Source: Planctomycetota bacterium
GTDB lineage: Bacteria; Planctomycetota; UBA1135
DNA length: 64,000 nucleotides
Direction: 5' to 3'
NCBI GenBank assembly: GCA_008501825.1
Contig: QQUA01000005.1
Coordinates: forward strand, 41,416 to 105,415
The notes under the pieces are model-generated. The model ran no database searches. It saw nothing but the letters and a program-made list of their open reading frames with translations, and was not told where the DNA came from. Each line of letters opens with the position of its first letter. Within the stretch, counting starts at the first letter, position 1. Positions 15,226-24,329 of the stretch are shown one piece after another. Both the position numbers and the translations under genes were made by a program.

Positions 15226-18182
15226 GTGAACTCCACGCGCAGTTCGGCGCTGGCGGTTTCAGGATCGAGGGAGATCGGCACGATCAGTTCCTGGGCTCCG
15301 GAGCTTTTGCGGAGGATGACGGAATTGGCATCTTGTTCCGATGGAATCTTGAAGAACAGGCCATTCGCGGTTTGCAGGATTCCGTCCTCCCGCTTTTGGA
15401 TCCATTCCGCTCGAGCCAATCGAAGATAAATCATCGGGGGCTTGATCGGGCTTTCAGACTTGTCCGGCTCTATCGGAGCTTGAATTCGGAATTGGCGCAG
15501 GAACCAACTTCCGCCGCTTCGCAATTCCGGAGTCAGGCTTTCTTCCACGGTCAAATCTTCCAGCCGGTAGCGGAAGATCGGTCGTCCGGCCTGATCCATC
15601 CGGCGTCCCAAACCCTGGAAGCCGCCCTCCTTTCCGGTCGCCTCGGGCCAATCGGCTTCAGCATCGGGCAACAGAGCCAAAGACGGGCCCTCAGGAAGTT
15701 GCACCAAATCTTGACTGCTCGGCCATTCCAATTCTCCAGCTCGCCCATGCCACGTTCCTTTGGCATTCATGAAGGAGCCTCGCCAAGCCAAGGCCAGTCG
15801 CTGGTTTTGCAAGTCGAAGGCGTAGTGAGTTTGTTCGGGATGACCGACGGCCAATACCCGAGGGCTGATGCCTTTCATGAAGGTGCCGAACAAAAGCACT
15901 TTGTCTTTTACCGCCAATTGATATTGGTTGGCGGCGACTTGAAGTCCATTCGGGGGCTTCATGGCCAATCCCAAGGACAAATAAGACCAAATGGCGTCGA
16001 TTTGCCGATGAGGGTCGCCTTCGAGGAGGTCGGGAAAGTTTTGGCTGTTTTCCCACCAGAAAGCCGGCATCCGGGTGTTCATATTGAGCGAGGCCGGATT
16101 CCAAAGCAATTGATGAAACCAGGCCGGCTTCAGCCTTTCGTGAACCGTGGCCAAGTCCACCGCCGGAATTCCGAGGGAAGGCAATCCGGCCACTCCATGA
16201 CAATTGATGCAAGCAAAGCCTTGGTTGCCGACCAGGCGCCTTCCAGCTTCCACGATTTCCGGACTGAAAGCTGGTTCCGCCTGGTCGCCGGGTTGCTGAT
16301 CGGTCTTTTCAAAAATGGTCGGCAAATAGTAAAGGTTGTCTTTGCCGAAACGGGGCATCCGGGTGGCCATGTACGGTCTTACCGAATGCCCTTCAAAAAG
16401 GACTTTCTCCATCCAAGGGCGTTTCAGCTTGTAGCCGGCGACGCTGAGGTCGGGAGGAATGCGGCCTTCATCTCCCAATTCGCCGAATCCGTGGATGGTG
16501 AAATAATCGCGGGTTTCCGCTTTCGGGCCACCGAGGCCGTCGCGTTGATGGCAAGCCAGGCAACGCAGGCGGGTCAAGCCTTGAAGCAAGATGTCCTCCG
16601 CGGTTTGAGGTTCCGCCAGGCGACGGCTGCGAAACAAAACTTGACGTAGCGATTGCCGTTCTTCCTGGTTCAAGTCGAAATCTGGAAGTTCCTGATTCGG
16701 GTGTTCAGCCAGACAGCCCCCCGTTTCTCCGGCTAGATCGTGCAAAGCCGGACCGGCCATGATCGGTTCTTGATCCGATTGCCAGGGGCCGACGTCATGG
16801 CAGGATGCGCAGCCGTGGCGCAAGAAGCGGCTTCGCCCCCGGGCAGCTCGAATCGAATCCACTTGCCAAGCCGGATCCCTGGTCGGGGACATGAGCTGAA
16901 CTTCATGTTCCAGGACGTCCTTGGGAATCTTGCGCTTGGTAAATCCCGGTCCCTGGTATTGGACCTCAAGTTCTTCGCCGCCGCCGGCTTCGTAGTAATC
17001 CACTCGAATCGGGTGCCAGCCGGCTTCCAGGCGAATGATGCCGGCCCGCTCCACGACTCCGTGGTTCCCGCCGTTGTCCACCACCAAAGTGTCGTTAATG
17101 AATAAATGGCTGCCGTCGTCGGATGCGGTGTAAAAGGTGTATTCACCCGGTTCGGCAATGTAGAGCTGGCCCTGAAATACGAATCCAAAGTTTTCGCCGC
17201 GGTGGGGCAAGTGAAGATGAAAGCCGTCACTCCTGCCTTGGCGCAGCGGCTCCAATTGATCCCATTCCGGTTCTTGTTGCAAGAAATTCCCTTCGTAATA
17301 CAAGTAGATCAAGCCCGCTCTTCTCGCGGGAAGTTGTTCCTGGGCTCGATGGTATTGATCTTCCAACAAATAAGCGGCAATGGCTTTAGCCTCCAAGGGG
17401 CTCAGTTGTAAATCGGGCATCCGACCGGAAGGGCGAAGCTGGAGGGGATTTTGAAGAAAGGCGCTGAGAGAGTGTAAATCGAAGCGGGCATCCGGTTCTC
17501 CCAGTTCCACTTTGGTTTGCAACCACTTCAATCCGTCCGCATTTTTGGCCAGGTTTTCTGAAGAGTCCGCCGGTTCCAGATCTTCAAAGTCTTCGTCATC
17601 TTCATCGGCGAAGGGGTCGCCGAGCCAACCGCCGACCACGTCCTGCTGAAATTCTTGGGCGGGAGCTTGGGCTGGATGACAGGCGACACAGCCGACGGTG
17701 TGAAACAGGCGTCGCCCGGTGGTGATGAGTTCCGGGCCGAAATCCACGTCGGCTGCGGGAGAAGGTTCAGCCAGACTCATCAAATAGTGGATGAGGTCTT
17801 CCACCACTTCTTCCCGCAAATCAGGCCTCATGCCGTGAAACAGGGACGGCATGGTAGTACCGGGTTTCACCTCCTGCGGGGCGCTGAGGAAGCGCCGCAA
17901 ATACGGCACCGTGGTGCGGGCGGCGACTCGACTTAGGGAGGGAGCTTTCTTGGTTTGAAGCCGGGCTTCCACCGTCGGAGTGGCCGGGTGGCAGGCGGTG
18001 CAGCGGAGTTCGCCGAGCAACAACTCTCCGAGGGAAGGGGAATCCACCTCGGCGGCAGATTCCAGGGCCGGGCTGGGCTTTTCGGGAAGGACTTGGGGCG
18101 GCGGGGACGAGCCGGCGCAGGCGAAAACCACCAAAGTGAGGCCGGTCGCCGCGGCCAGCAACAGGGGAAGTCGAAGGGTCAT
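15219..18182 (-). CDS. Five-heme c-type cytochrome lipoprotein with PA14 domain
   Basis: A 987-residue outer-envelope protein. The signal ends in a lipobox (VVFAC, C22). Five CxxCH heme-attachment motifs are visible: CTACH at 61, CVACH at 165, then CASCH, CLACH and CINCH in the second half. Between the second and third is a PA14-type carbohydrate-binding domain at about residues 290-425 (LIYLYYEGN, YTFYTASDDGSHLFIND, GWHPIRVDYYEAGGGEEL). The last 250 residues are beta-rich with no heme. The ATG at 18182 is chosen by the lipoprotein signal; the longer upstream frame is antisense to the next gene. It is coupled to the propeller gene downstream. A sugar-binding electron acceptor is a reasonable inference. 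Confidence 0.88.
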   Translation of the reverse strand: MTLRLPLLLAAATGLTLVVFACAGSSPPPQVLPEKPSPALESAAEVDSPSLGELLLGELRCTACHPATPTVEARLQTKKAPSLSRVAARTTVPYLRRFLSAPQEVKPGTTMPSLFHGMRPDLREEVVEDLIHYLMSLAEPSPAADVDFGPELITTGRRLFHTVGCVACHPAQAPAQEFQQDVVGGWLGDPFADEDDEDFEDLEPADSSENLAKNADGLKWLQTKVELGEPDARFDLHSLSAFLQNPLQLRPSGRMPDLQLSPLEAKAIAAYLLEDQYHRAQEQLPARRAGLIYLYYEGNFLQQEPEWDQLEPLRQGRSDGFHLHLPHRGENFGFVFQGQLYIAEPGEYTFYTASDDGSHLFINDTLVVDNGGNHGVVERAGIIRLEAGWHPIRVDYYEAGGGEELEVQYQGPGFTKRKIPKDVLEHEVQLMSPTRDPAWQVDSIRAARGRSRFLRHGCASCHDVGPWQSDQEPIMAGPALHDLAGETGGCLAEHPNQELPDFDLNQEERQSLRQVLFRSRRLAEPQTAEDILLQGLTRLRCLACHQRDGLGGPKAETRDYFTIHGFGELGDEGRIPPDLSVAGYKLKRPWMEKVLFEGHSVRPYMATRMPRFGKDNLYYLPTIFEKTDQQPGDQAEPAFSPEIVEAGRRLVGNQGFACINCHGVAGLPSLGIPAVDLATVHERLKPAWFHQLLWNPASLNMNTRMPAFWWENSQNFPDLLEGDPHRQIDAIWSYLSLGLAMKPPNGLQVAANQYQLAVKDKVLLFGTFMKGISPRVLAVGHPEQTHYAFDLQNQRLALAWRGSFMNAKGTWHGRAGELEWPSSQDLVQLPEGPSLALLPDAEADWPEATGKEGGFQGLGRRMDQAGRPIFRYRLEDLTVEESLTPELRSGGSWFLRQFRIQAPIEPDKSESPIKPPMIYLRLARAEWIQKREDGILQTANGLFFKIPSEQDANSVILRKSSGAQELIVPISLDPETASAELRVEFTW

Positions 18183-18201
18183 GGCAGGGTTTTCGACCGG
18201 C

Positions 18202-19008
18202 TCAGGGCTGGCCGCTGAATTCAAGACCAACCAGCAATGGACGATGATCCGAGGCCACCGATTCTCCAACGACCTCGATTTCCGTGACTCGCCAATGGGT
18301 GTCGGGGCGGAACAGCACGTAGTCGATTTTGAGCTTTGGCTGATCCGAAGGAAAGGTCGGCCGCTGGAACGCCTCGTCGGCCATTTGCCAATCTTGCTCG
18401 AAAATCTGCATCGGAGCGCTGCCAGGAACGGCATTGAGATCCCCGGCCAAGATCATGGGCGCGTCGGGGCCTTGTCTTACCAGCCAGCGGCGGATTTCTT
18501 CAGCCTGGGCCAGGCGGTCGGTGTCGTCCGGCAGGTGATCCAGGTGGGTGGCCACGAACCAAAGGTCCGGACCGGTATCGGGCAATTGAACCAGGACCGC
18601 CAGGGCAGCCCGGGGTTCGGCGCCGGCACTGTGGGGAAGAGGTTGGAGGGCGGTTTCCAAAATCGGCAGCCGGCTCAGGATCGCTTCACCGTAAGCGCCC
18701 CCTTGGTAGTCCATGGCCTTGCCGAACACGGCTTGCATGTTGGTCAAGCGCCCCAATTCCATGGCCTGAAGCCGGCCCGAAGCTCGTTCCGTCCCCTGGT
18801 CGACCTCCTGCAGGGCCACCAAATCGGCATCCTGGGCTCGAATGAGGGCGGCCAGCCGTTCCAGGTCGAACTGGCCGTCGGTTCCTTCTCCGTGGTGAAT
18901 GTTGTAGCTAAGTACTTTCAGGCGCGAGGTTTGAATCTCCGGCTGGATGCAAGCCGTGGCGCCGATCAGCAGCATGAGCCAGCAAGGAAGCCGCCAAATT
19001 GCCTTCAT
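18202..19008 (-). CDS. Endonuclease/exonuclease/phosphatase-fold lipoprotein
   Basis: A 268-residue protein with a lipoprotein signal (MKAIWRLP, core, ATAC lipobox) and a complete EEP fold. Motifs are LKVLSYNIHHGEG, DLVALQEVDQGT, GEAILSRLPI, FVATHLDHL, ILAGDLNAVPGS and a closing VASDHRPLLVGLEF. The metal and catalytic Asn, Glu, Asp and His residues are all in place. In exported members of the family the substrate can be a phosphodiester or phospholipid head group. The ATG at 19008 is favoured over the one at 19017, because a TCTAAT hexamer overlapping the latter lies 7 bases before 19008. The target is unknown. Confidence 0.85.
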   Translation of the reverse strand: MKAIWRLPCWLMLLIGATACIQPEIQTSRLKVLSYNIHHGEGTDGQFDLERLAALIRAQDADLVALQEVDQGTERASGRLQAMELGRLTNMQAVFGKAMDYQGGAYGEAILSRLPILETALQPLPHSAGAEPRAALAVLVQLPDTGPDLWFVATHLDHLPDDTDRLAQAEEIRRWLVRQGPDAPMILAGDLNAVPGSAPMQIFEQDWQMADEAFQRPTFPSDQPKLKIDYVLFRPDTHWRVTEIEVVGESVASDHRPLLVGLEFSGQP

Positions 19009-19102
19009 GGCCACCATTAGACGACCGATTCCTTAACAGGGGAACCTGGATTCGCGATTCGGGCTAGAATCCCGCCTCCCGCGGCCATCCTCCCCCCCTC
19101 GA

Positions 19103-19870
19103 ATGACCGACTCCCAGCTTCTCTGCGAAATTTGCCTGGACTCCGTGGCCTGCGTGCAGGCGGCTGAGGCGGGTGGGGCCCACCGGGTGGAATTGTGCGC
19201 CAATTTGGTGGAAGGCGGGACCACTCCCAGCCCGGGCATGGTCCGTTTGGCCATGGAATCCACCTCCCTTCCGATCATGGTGATGGTGCGGCCGCGAGGC
19301 GGCGATTTTTGCTATTCCGATCTGGAATTTGAGGTGATGAAGCGGGACGTGGATCAATGGCGCAAGATGGGGGTTCACGGAGTGGTTTTCGGACTGCTGA
19401 AGCCGGACGGGCGAATCGACTTGTCGCGAACTGCGGAGTTGGTGGAGCTGGCCCGGCCGATGGAGGTCACTTTTCACCGCGCCTTCGACATGTGCCGGGA
19501 CCCGCATCAGGGTTTAGAAGATTTGGTGATCGCCGGAGTCGATCGGGTATTGACCTCCGGCCAAGAGGCATCCGTGGTGGAGGGCGCACCCTTGATCCGC
19601 AAGCTGCTGGCTCAAGCCGCCGATCGTTTGGTGGTCATGCCCGGAGCCGGGTTGGAACCGGAGAACATTCGTGCAGTGGTGGAGGAGACTGGGGCCAAAG
19701 AAGTCCACTTCACCGCCTTCCGGCATTTTGAAAGTCCAATGGCCTATCGCAATCCTCGCTGTTTCATGGGAGCTCATCATCCTCCCGGCGAATATGAACG
19801 GATGGTGACCGATCCGCGCTTGGTAGCCGAATTTTTGGGCGCTTTGAACGGCAACGGACAAGCCAAGTAG
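19103..19870 (+). CDS. cutC: CutC family protein (copper homeostasis)
   Basis: A 255-residue TIM-barrel protein matching the CutC family across its length: CEICLDSVACVQAAEAGGAHRVELCANL, GTTPSPG, VMVRPRGGDFCYS, GVVFGLLKPDGRID, VTFHRAFDM, RVLTSGQE and MPGAGLEPENI. CutC has been linked to copper tolerance, but its biochemical role is not settled. The ATG at 19103 gives the standard N-terminus. A TAGAAT hexamer at 19065-19070 is a plausible -10 and would give a leader of about 25 bases. It diverges from the EEP-fold lipoprotein gene. Confidence 0.92.
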   Translation: MTDSQLLCEICLDSVACVQAAEAGGAHRVELCANLVEGGTTPSPGMVRLAMESTSLPIMVMVRPRGGDFCYSDLEFEVMKRDVDQWRKMGVHGVVFGLLKPDGRIDLSRTAELVELARPMEVTFHRAFDMCRDPHQGLEDLVIAGVDRVLTSGQEASVVEGAPLIRKLLAQAADRLVVMPGAGLEPENIRAVVEETGAKEVHFTAFRHFESPMAYRNPRCFMGAHHPPGEYERMVTDPRLVAEFLGALNGNGQAK

Positions 19871-19895
19871 AGCCTCCTCCTTTAAGGTAGGTGCC

Positions 19896-20666
19896 ATGGT
19901 TCGGAGCGCCTACGAGCTTGTTCCCGAGCGGCTCCGGGGAGAGCGCTACTTCCGCTGGCGAGGTGGCGACGTTTCCCGGCTGGAAGCCTTGGCGGACGCT
20001 GTCTTCGCCTTGTCCCTAACCTTGATCGTGGTCAGCCTGGAGGTGCCGCGTACCTTCAGCGAATTGTTGAACGTCTTCGCTCAGCTGCCTGTATTCGCGG
20101 TCTGCTTCGTTCTGTTGTTGCTTTGTTGGTATCACCACTTCTTGTTTCACCGGCGCTACGGTTTGGAGGACTTCGTGACCGTGGCTTTCAATTCCATCTT
20201 GCTATTTGCGATTCTGTTCTACGTCTATCCGCTGAAGTTCTTGTTCTCCTTGCTCTGGCGCCAGGTCGCGGGAATGTCTATGCAGGTGGAGGGGCCCGGC
20301 GGCCAAATGCAGGTCATGGTGAGTTATGAACAAGGTGGGGCCGTGCTGGCCGTATTCAGCGGTGGCTTTGCCGCCGTGTCCTTTTTGTTCTGGGTCCTCT
20401 ATCGCCACGCCTGGAGCAAGCGGGAAGCGCTGCAACTGAATGCGGCCGAACTCGAAGCCAGTCGCGGAGCCCTCCGCGGCCATGCCTTTTCCATGGGATT
20501 GGCCCTGGCCATCCTCGCCGTTGCCTTGCTGCAGCCGCAATGGGTGCCCTTCGCCGGCATGAGTTTCTCCCTGCTCGGACCCATTCACTATTTCAACGGC
20601 TGGACCACCGGCCGCAGAGTGGAAGCGGCGGCGGCAAAGGAGAGTGGCCTCAACCGATCGGGCTAG
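19896..20666 (+). CDS. TMEM175-type (DUF1211) ion channel
   Basis: A 256-residue membrane protein. Residues 28-50 (RLEALADAVFALSLTLIV) match the RxxxFSDAVxA signature of bacterial TMEM175 potassium-channel subunits. About six hydrophobic helices are visible: near residues 32-50, 60-80, 90-118, 147-168, 197-213 and 216-232. Bacterial members assemble as tetramers of a single six-helix unit, consistent with this length. The motif is slightly changed here (A-L-A-D-A-V in place of F-S-D-A-V), so ion selectivity may differ. AAGG sits upstream of the ATG. Only 25 bases separate it from cutC, so co-transcription is likely. Confidence 0.82.
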   Translation: MVRSAYELVPERLRGERYFRWRGGDVSRLEALADAVFALSLTLIVVSLEVPRTFSELLNVFAQLPVFAVCFVLLLLCWYHHFLFHRRYGLEDFVTVAFNSILLFAILFYVYPLKFLFSLLWRQVAGMSMQVEGPGGQMQVMVSYEQGGAVLAVFSGGFAAVSFLFWVLYRHAWSKREALQLNAAELEASRGALRGHAFSMGLALAILAVALLQPQWVPFAGMSFSLLGPIHYFNGWTTGRRVEAAAAKESGLNRSG

Positions 20667-20701
20667 GGGAAGCTGTTTCCGGTGTTGGTGAGGGCCTGCA
20701 G

Positions 20702-21514
20702 CTATTTCGGAACCAAGTCGCGTCCATAGAGGCCGTCCGGCAATCGCTTTGGCAAAGTAGCCGGACCCTTGGTTAGCAGTTGATAAATAGCCGGATCACC
20801 CTGCCTGAGCTGTTCGGGTTTAGTGAAACGCCATTCGTGGCGGATCTCTTCCGCCCTCCCCGGAAAGTCTTGCGCGCCTAAAAGGGTTGTCATTGCCCAG
20901 TAAAAGTATTCCGTTGCTTGGCATTCATAATCGCAACTTCGGTCGGAGTAGCTATACCATGCGGACGCAGGATAGGTTGTCGGAATCCGATCAAAGTAGC
21001 CTCCTCGGGCGAGGTCCATGGCTCGGGAAAGAGAAGTTCCTGGAGATTCCCCAAATTCCTCCGGATAGGCTTTGGCCAGCCCAACATTGCTGTAAAGATG
21101 GAGTACTTCCTCTAGCGTGGCGTCAAACTCACCGCGGGCGGCTCCACCAGGATGGATTTCGTGATCGAATAAGGCTTGAGCTTCAAATGGGAAGGAATTT
21201 GCATTTTCGAGCACGAAGTCCAATTCATCTTCGTCCTTCAAAATGCACAGGGCGCCCTTATTTCGAATCAATGCTTGCAAGATTGCCGGATCATCCACTT
21301 GGCCATTTTCGTCATTGTCTAAATATTCAGCCAAGACGGCGGCTGCATGTCGAAAGTTAATTTCTTGGACGGAAGCGGTGGCGAAAACGGGTATTCCGAA
21401 AACGGTGGTGCGGTGACTGAAAAATCGTTCAAAGGGATCGGTCGAAGTGGATTGCGGCGGATTTCCGCACCCCAGCATGGCCAGGCATAGCAGGAACCTA
21501 AACTTGAGTCTCAT
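20702..21514 (-). CDS. Lipoprotein of unknown function
   Basis: A 270-residue predicted lipoprotein: the signal MRLKFRFLLCLAMLGCG has a good lipobox (AMLGC). I do not recognise a named family. Visible features are a calcium-loop-like acidic segment DNDENGQVDD near residue 67, EEVLHLYSNVG near residue 135, and an aromatic-rich stretch around YFYWAM. The ATG overlaps the stop of the upstream ATP-grasp gene as ATGA (21511-21514), so its translation is coupled to that ligase. The coupling is the only clue to its role and places it with the ATP-grasp cluster. Confidence 0.65.
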   Translation of the reverse strand: MRLKFRFLLCLAMLGCGNPPQSTSTDPFERFFSHRTTVFGIPVFATASVQEINFRHAAAVLAEYLDNDENGQVDDPAILQALIRNKGALCILKDEDELDFVLENANSFPFEAQALFDHEIHPGGAARGEFDATLEEVLHLYSNVGLAKAYPEEFGESPGTSLSRAMDLARGGYFDRIPTTYPASAWYSYSDRSCDYECQATEYFYWAMTTLLGAQDFPGRAEEIRHEWRFTKPEQLRQGDPAIYQLLTKGPATLPKRLPDGLYGRDLVPK

Positions 21515-22731
21515 CCCGCCCGCACTTGGACGGTTTCTCCGATCTGATCCATGATTTCCCGCAAGCGGTCGTAATCCGGGTGGCGAAGCCGCATCCAGGC
21601 GTTGGCCATGTAGCCGCCTTCCACTTCTTGGGTGCCTTGTCCTTCCGGCGGGAAGTGGTAATCGATGATCTCCTCGCGATACCGGCTCATGATTTCCTCC
21701 AAGCCCTCATAAGCCATAATGCGGCCGTCTTGATCCGGTCGTAGCGCAATCATGCCGGAGGAATACTTTCGGGAGGGGCGGACTTCGGTGGCGCCGTGAA
21801 CGATGGCCTTGGCCCACTCTTCGTAGAGATCCATTTCATTGGCGGCACAGTAAAGATCCCAGGCGCCGACGCCGGGCGGCCGGCAGCCGATCTCGGAAAA
21901 CTTCAATCCTTTCGGCCCAAAAAACCATTCCATGTGCGTGGCACTGGTTTCAATCCCGAGAATATCGATGACCTTGCGGCCCATTTCTTTGACTTCCTGA
22001 TAACTATCCTCCTGCAGTCGATTGGTGCAAATGATCTGAGGCGAAATCCAACGGTTGCGCATGGCTTCCAAGACTCCGGGAAAATAATGACAAGCGAAGT
22101 CGTGAACGACTTCCCCTTGAATGGTCAAGGTGTCATAGAAACCTTCGTGGCCTTCGATGAATTCCTCCACCGCCGTGGGCATCCCTTGGGCGACTCCGGT
22201 TTCGGCAATGACTTGTTTCAATTCCTCGGGGTTATCGGCGCGATAAGTGCCGGCGGCACCGGCGGCGTCCCTGGGCTTCAAAATTAAGGGAAAGCCGGCG
22301 TTTTCGGCGAATTCCCAAACATCTTGTTCCGAATTGGCGCCGGTACTTTGGGCGCAGGAAATACCGGCTTCCCGCAAAGCTTCTTTCATGGCCGGTTTGT
22401 CCCGGCACAAAAATGCGGTCCGGGTGGAAGTGCCTGGAATGGAACAAGCTTCCCGAACGTGGGCGGCGGCCATGATGTGGGCTTCCACGGTGGCTTCCAA
22501 CCGATCGACCCACTCTCTTTCCTGCACTCGGCGGACGGCTTGGAACAAAGCCGGCTCGTTGACTACCGAGGGAACTTGCTCATAGCCGTAAAGGCAGGCG
22601 CGGATTTCCCCTGGCAAGCTGTGCAGGGGAGCCTCTCCCAAGGCCGTCACTCGGGCACCCACTTTGTGTAAGGCGCGGACGAATTCCTGTTGATTCTGAG
22701 GGAAAGCCGGTTCAAGGAAGAGGACGTGCAT
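21511..22731 (-). CDS. ATP-grasp ligase A
   Basis: A 406-residue ATP-grasp protein, likely forming an amide or ester bond through an acyl-phosphate. The pre-ATP-grasp domain covers about residues 1-100. The ATP-binding core has PLILKPRDAAGAAGT near residue 150 and AVEEFIEGHEG near residue 188. The metal-binding end reads THMEWFFGPKGLKFSEIGCRPPG, giving the E..E/R-P-G pattern of the superfamily. Ligases B and C in this window share the same THMEWF and C-terminal R-x-P-G signature, so the three are paralogues. It lies 14 bases downstream of glgA on the same strand and is followed, with overlap, by a lipoprotein gene. Substrates are unknown. Confidence 0.82.
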   Translation of the reverse strand: MHVLFLEPAFPQNQQEFVRALHKVGARVTALGEAPLHSLPGEIRACLYGYEQVPSVVNEPALFQAVRRVQEREWVDRLEATVEAHIMAAAHVREACSIPGTSTRTAFLCRDKPAMKEALREAGISCAQSTGANSEQDVWEFAENAGFPLILKPRDAAGAAGTYRADNPEELKQVIAETGVAQGMPTAVEEFIEGHEGFYDTLTIQGEVVHDFACHYFPGVLEAMRNRWISPQIICTNRLQEDSYQEVKEMGRKVIDILGIETSATHMEWFFGPKGLKFSEIGCRPPGVGAWDLYCAANEMDLYEEWAKAIVHGATEVRPSRKYSSGMIALRPDQDGRIMAYEGLEEIMSRYREEIIDYHFPPEGQGTQEVEGGYMANAWMRLRHPDYDRLREIMDQIGETVQVRAG

Positions 22732-22745
22732 CGACGATCCAGGGT

Positions 22746-24263
22746 TCAGGAAGCGGGGGAGGGAACCAATTCTTGGAACAGAGAAAGGTATTCCCGTACT
22801 TGTTTTTCCCAGGAATAATCTTGGTTCATGGCGTTTTGTTGCAAGGCTTGCCAGGCGGGGGGATCCTGGAAAATTTGCAGGGCCTGCTGCAAGGCAACCA
22901 GCAAGCCTTCGGCTTCGAATCCGTCGAACAGGAACCCGGTGCCTGACGATCCGTTACGGTCAAACTGCACCACGGTATCGGCCAAGCCCCCGGTTCGGCG
23001 GACAATCGGTATGGTGCCGTATTTCAGACTGTACATCTGATTCAAGCCGCAAGGCTCATAACGGGAAGGCATCAAAAACAAATCGCTGCCGGCTTCGATC
23101 CAATGGGCCAACTCGTTGGAATAGCCGTTGTAAAAGGCGACCTTGTTCGGCAGGGACTCGTGCAGCCATTGGAAGTAATCCTGATACTTCGGCTCTCCAC
23201 TGCCGAGGACAACCAGGCGAACGTCCTGTTCTTTGAGCAACACGGAGAGAATGTCCGGAAGGAGCTCGAAGCCTTTTTGATAGGTCAATCGGGACACGAT
23301 GCCCATAACCGGACCTTTGGGATCCGGCGCCAAGTCCATCTTTTCGAGTAGAGCCTGTTTGCAGCGCTGTTTACCTCTTAAATCTTCGGCGCTGTAGTTT
23401 TCCGGGATCAGAGTATCGGTATCAGGATTCCATTCCTGGTAATCCACTCCATTGACGATACCGACCAGAGAATCGTTACGAGCTCGCAGTAGATCCTCCA
23501 AACCCATGCCGAACTCTTCGGTTTGAATCTCACGGGCGTAGGTCCGGCTTACCGTGGTCAAGGCGTCGGCGTAAAGCAAACCGGTCTTCAAAAAATTAAT
23601 GACTCCGTCTTCCAGGTCTTCTCGGTAAAGCAGGTCGCGGCAGTCCTCCAAATCCAAGCTTTCCAGGATGTCGCTGGAAAACACTCCCTGGTAACCGATG
23701 TTGTGGATGGTAAGTACGGTACGAGTTCGCTCGAACAGCTTGTCCCAGGCATACCAGGTTTTCAAATACAGCGGTCCCAAAGCTGCGTGCCAATCATGGC
23801 AGTGCAAAATATCCGGAGCCCACTGTTCATATTGGCAGCAATCGAGAGCGGCCCGAGTCAGCAGGGCGAAGCGAAGGGCTTCCTCCTCCCCTTCGCCGTA
23901 AAGATCATCGCCGTCGAACAGTTCCGGGCAACGAACCAGGCGGACCTCGACCTTGCTGTCCGGCAGGTGTACCGAAGAAATGGAAACGTGGCGGCGTTGG
24001 CCTCCAAGGGTCAGAGGAAAATCTTGCAAGCCGGCCAGGGGTTGCAATGGCCAAGAGCCTTCTCGAATCCGCCGGTACATGGGTAGATAGACTCGAATGT
24101 CCTGATCCGCATCGGTCAAGCTGCGGGCCAAAGCGGAGCAGACGTCGGCTAAACCTCCGGTTTTGGCGAAGGGGGCCAACTCGGACGATACCAGGCAGAT
24201 TTTCAAGCTTCGACTTGTAGGGGGCGGCGGGCGAGGGGGGGCGGCTCGCCAAAGGGCGACCAC
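22746..24263 (-). CDS. glgA: Glycogen synthase, GT5 type
   Basis: A 505-residue GT5 enzyme that elongates alpha-1,4-glucan from ADP-glucose in the cytoplasm. It has the ADP-glucose motif APFAKTGGLADV, HCHDWHAAL, LTIHNIGYQG, VNGVDYQEWNP, VSRLTYQKG and the C-terminal MPSRYEPCGLNQMYSLKYG with the E-x7 nucleotide-sugar site. The core begins at SLKICLVSSE. The start is either the GTG at 24263 or the TTG at 24206. I prefer 24263 because a TAGAAT hexamer on this strand ends exactly six bases before it. The TTG at 24206 would give a more standard N-terminus. It shares a 66-base divergent region with ATP-grasp B. Confidence 0.93.
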   Translation of the reverse strand: MVALWRAAPPRPPPPTSRSLKICLVSSELAPFAKTGGLADVCSALARSLTDADQDIRVYLPMYRRIREGSWPLQPLAGLQDFPLTLGGQRRHVSISSVHLPDSKVEVRLVRCPELFDGDDLYGEGEEEALRFALLTRAALDCCQYEQWAPDILHCHDWHAALGPLYLKTWYAWDKLFERTRTVLTIHNIGYQGVFSSDILESLDLEDCRDLLYREDLEDGVINFLKTGLLYADALTTVSRTYAREIQTEEFGMGLEDLLRARNDSLVGIVNGVDYQEWNPDTDTLIPENYSAEDLRGKQRCKQALLEKMDLAPDPKGPVMGIVSRLTYQKGFELLPDILSVLLKEQDVRLVVLGSGEPKYQDYFQWLHESLPNKVAFYNGYSNELAHWIEAGSDLFLMPSRYEPCGLNQMYSLKYGTIPIVRRTGGLADTVVQFDRNGSSGTGFLFDGFEAEGLLVALQQALQIFQDPPAWQALQQNAMNQDYSWEKQVREYLSLFQELVPSPAS

Positions 24264-24269
24264 CGCGGC

Positions 24270-24275
24270 ATTCTA
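24270..24275 (-). promoter_or_regulatory. Putative -10 element for glgA (leaderless)
   Basis: TAGAAT on the minus strand, six bases before the GTG at 24263. The transcript would begin at or next to the start codon. No clear -35 is visible. Confidence 0.45.
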
Positions 24276-24317
24276 GTTTGCCATCTGCGGCGCCTTCGGG
24301 CTCCGCCACGGCGACCT

Positions 24318-24323
24318 TAGAAT
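24318..24323 (+). promoter_or_regulatory. Putative -10 element for ATP-grasp B (leaderless)
   Basis: TAGAAT followed by six bases and the ATG at 24330. It mirrors the glgA element on the other strand of the same 66-base gap. Confidence 0.5.
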
Positions 24324-24329
24324 TCCACC

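Noticed and set aside
15039..16649. A 536-codon open frame on the plus strand
   Set aside because: It is antisense to the five-heme lipoprotein gene, which has CxxCH and PA14 motifs; the plus frame has none.
24207..24263. Treating the first 19 residues of GlgA as certainly non-coding
   Set aside because: The TTG at 24206 gives the classic N-terminus, but the TAGAAT hexamer six bases before the GTG at 24263 supports the longer form, so both are recorded.
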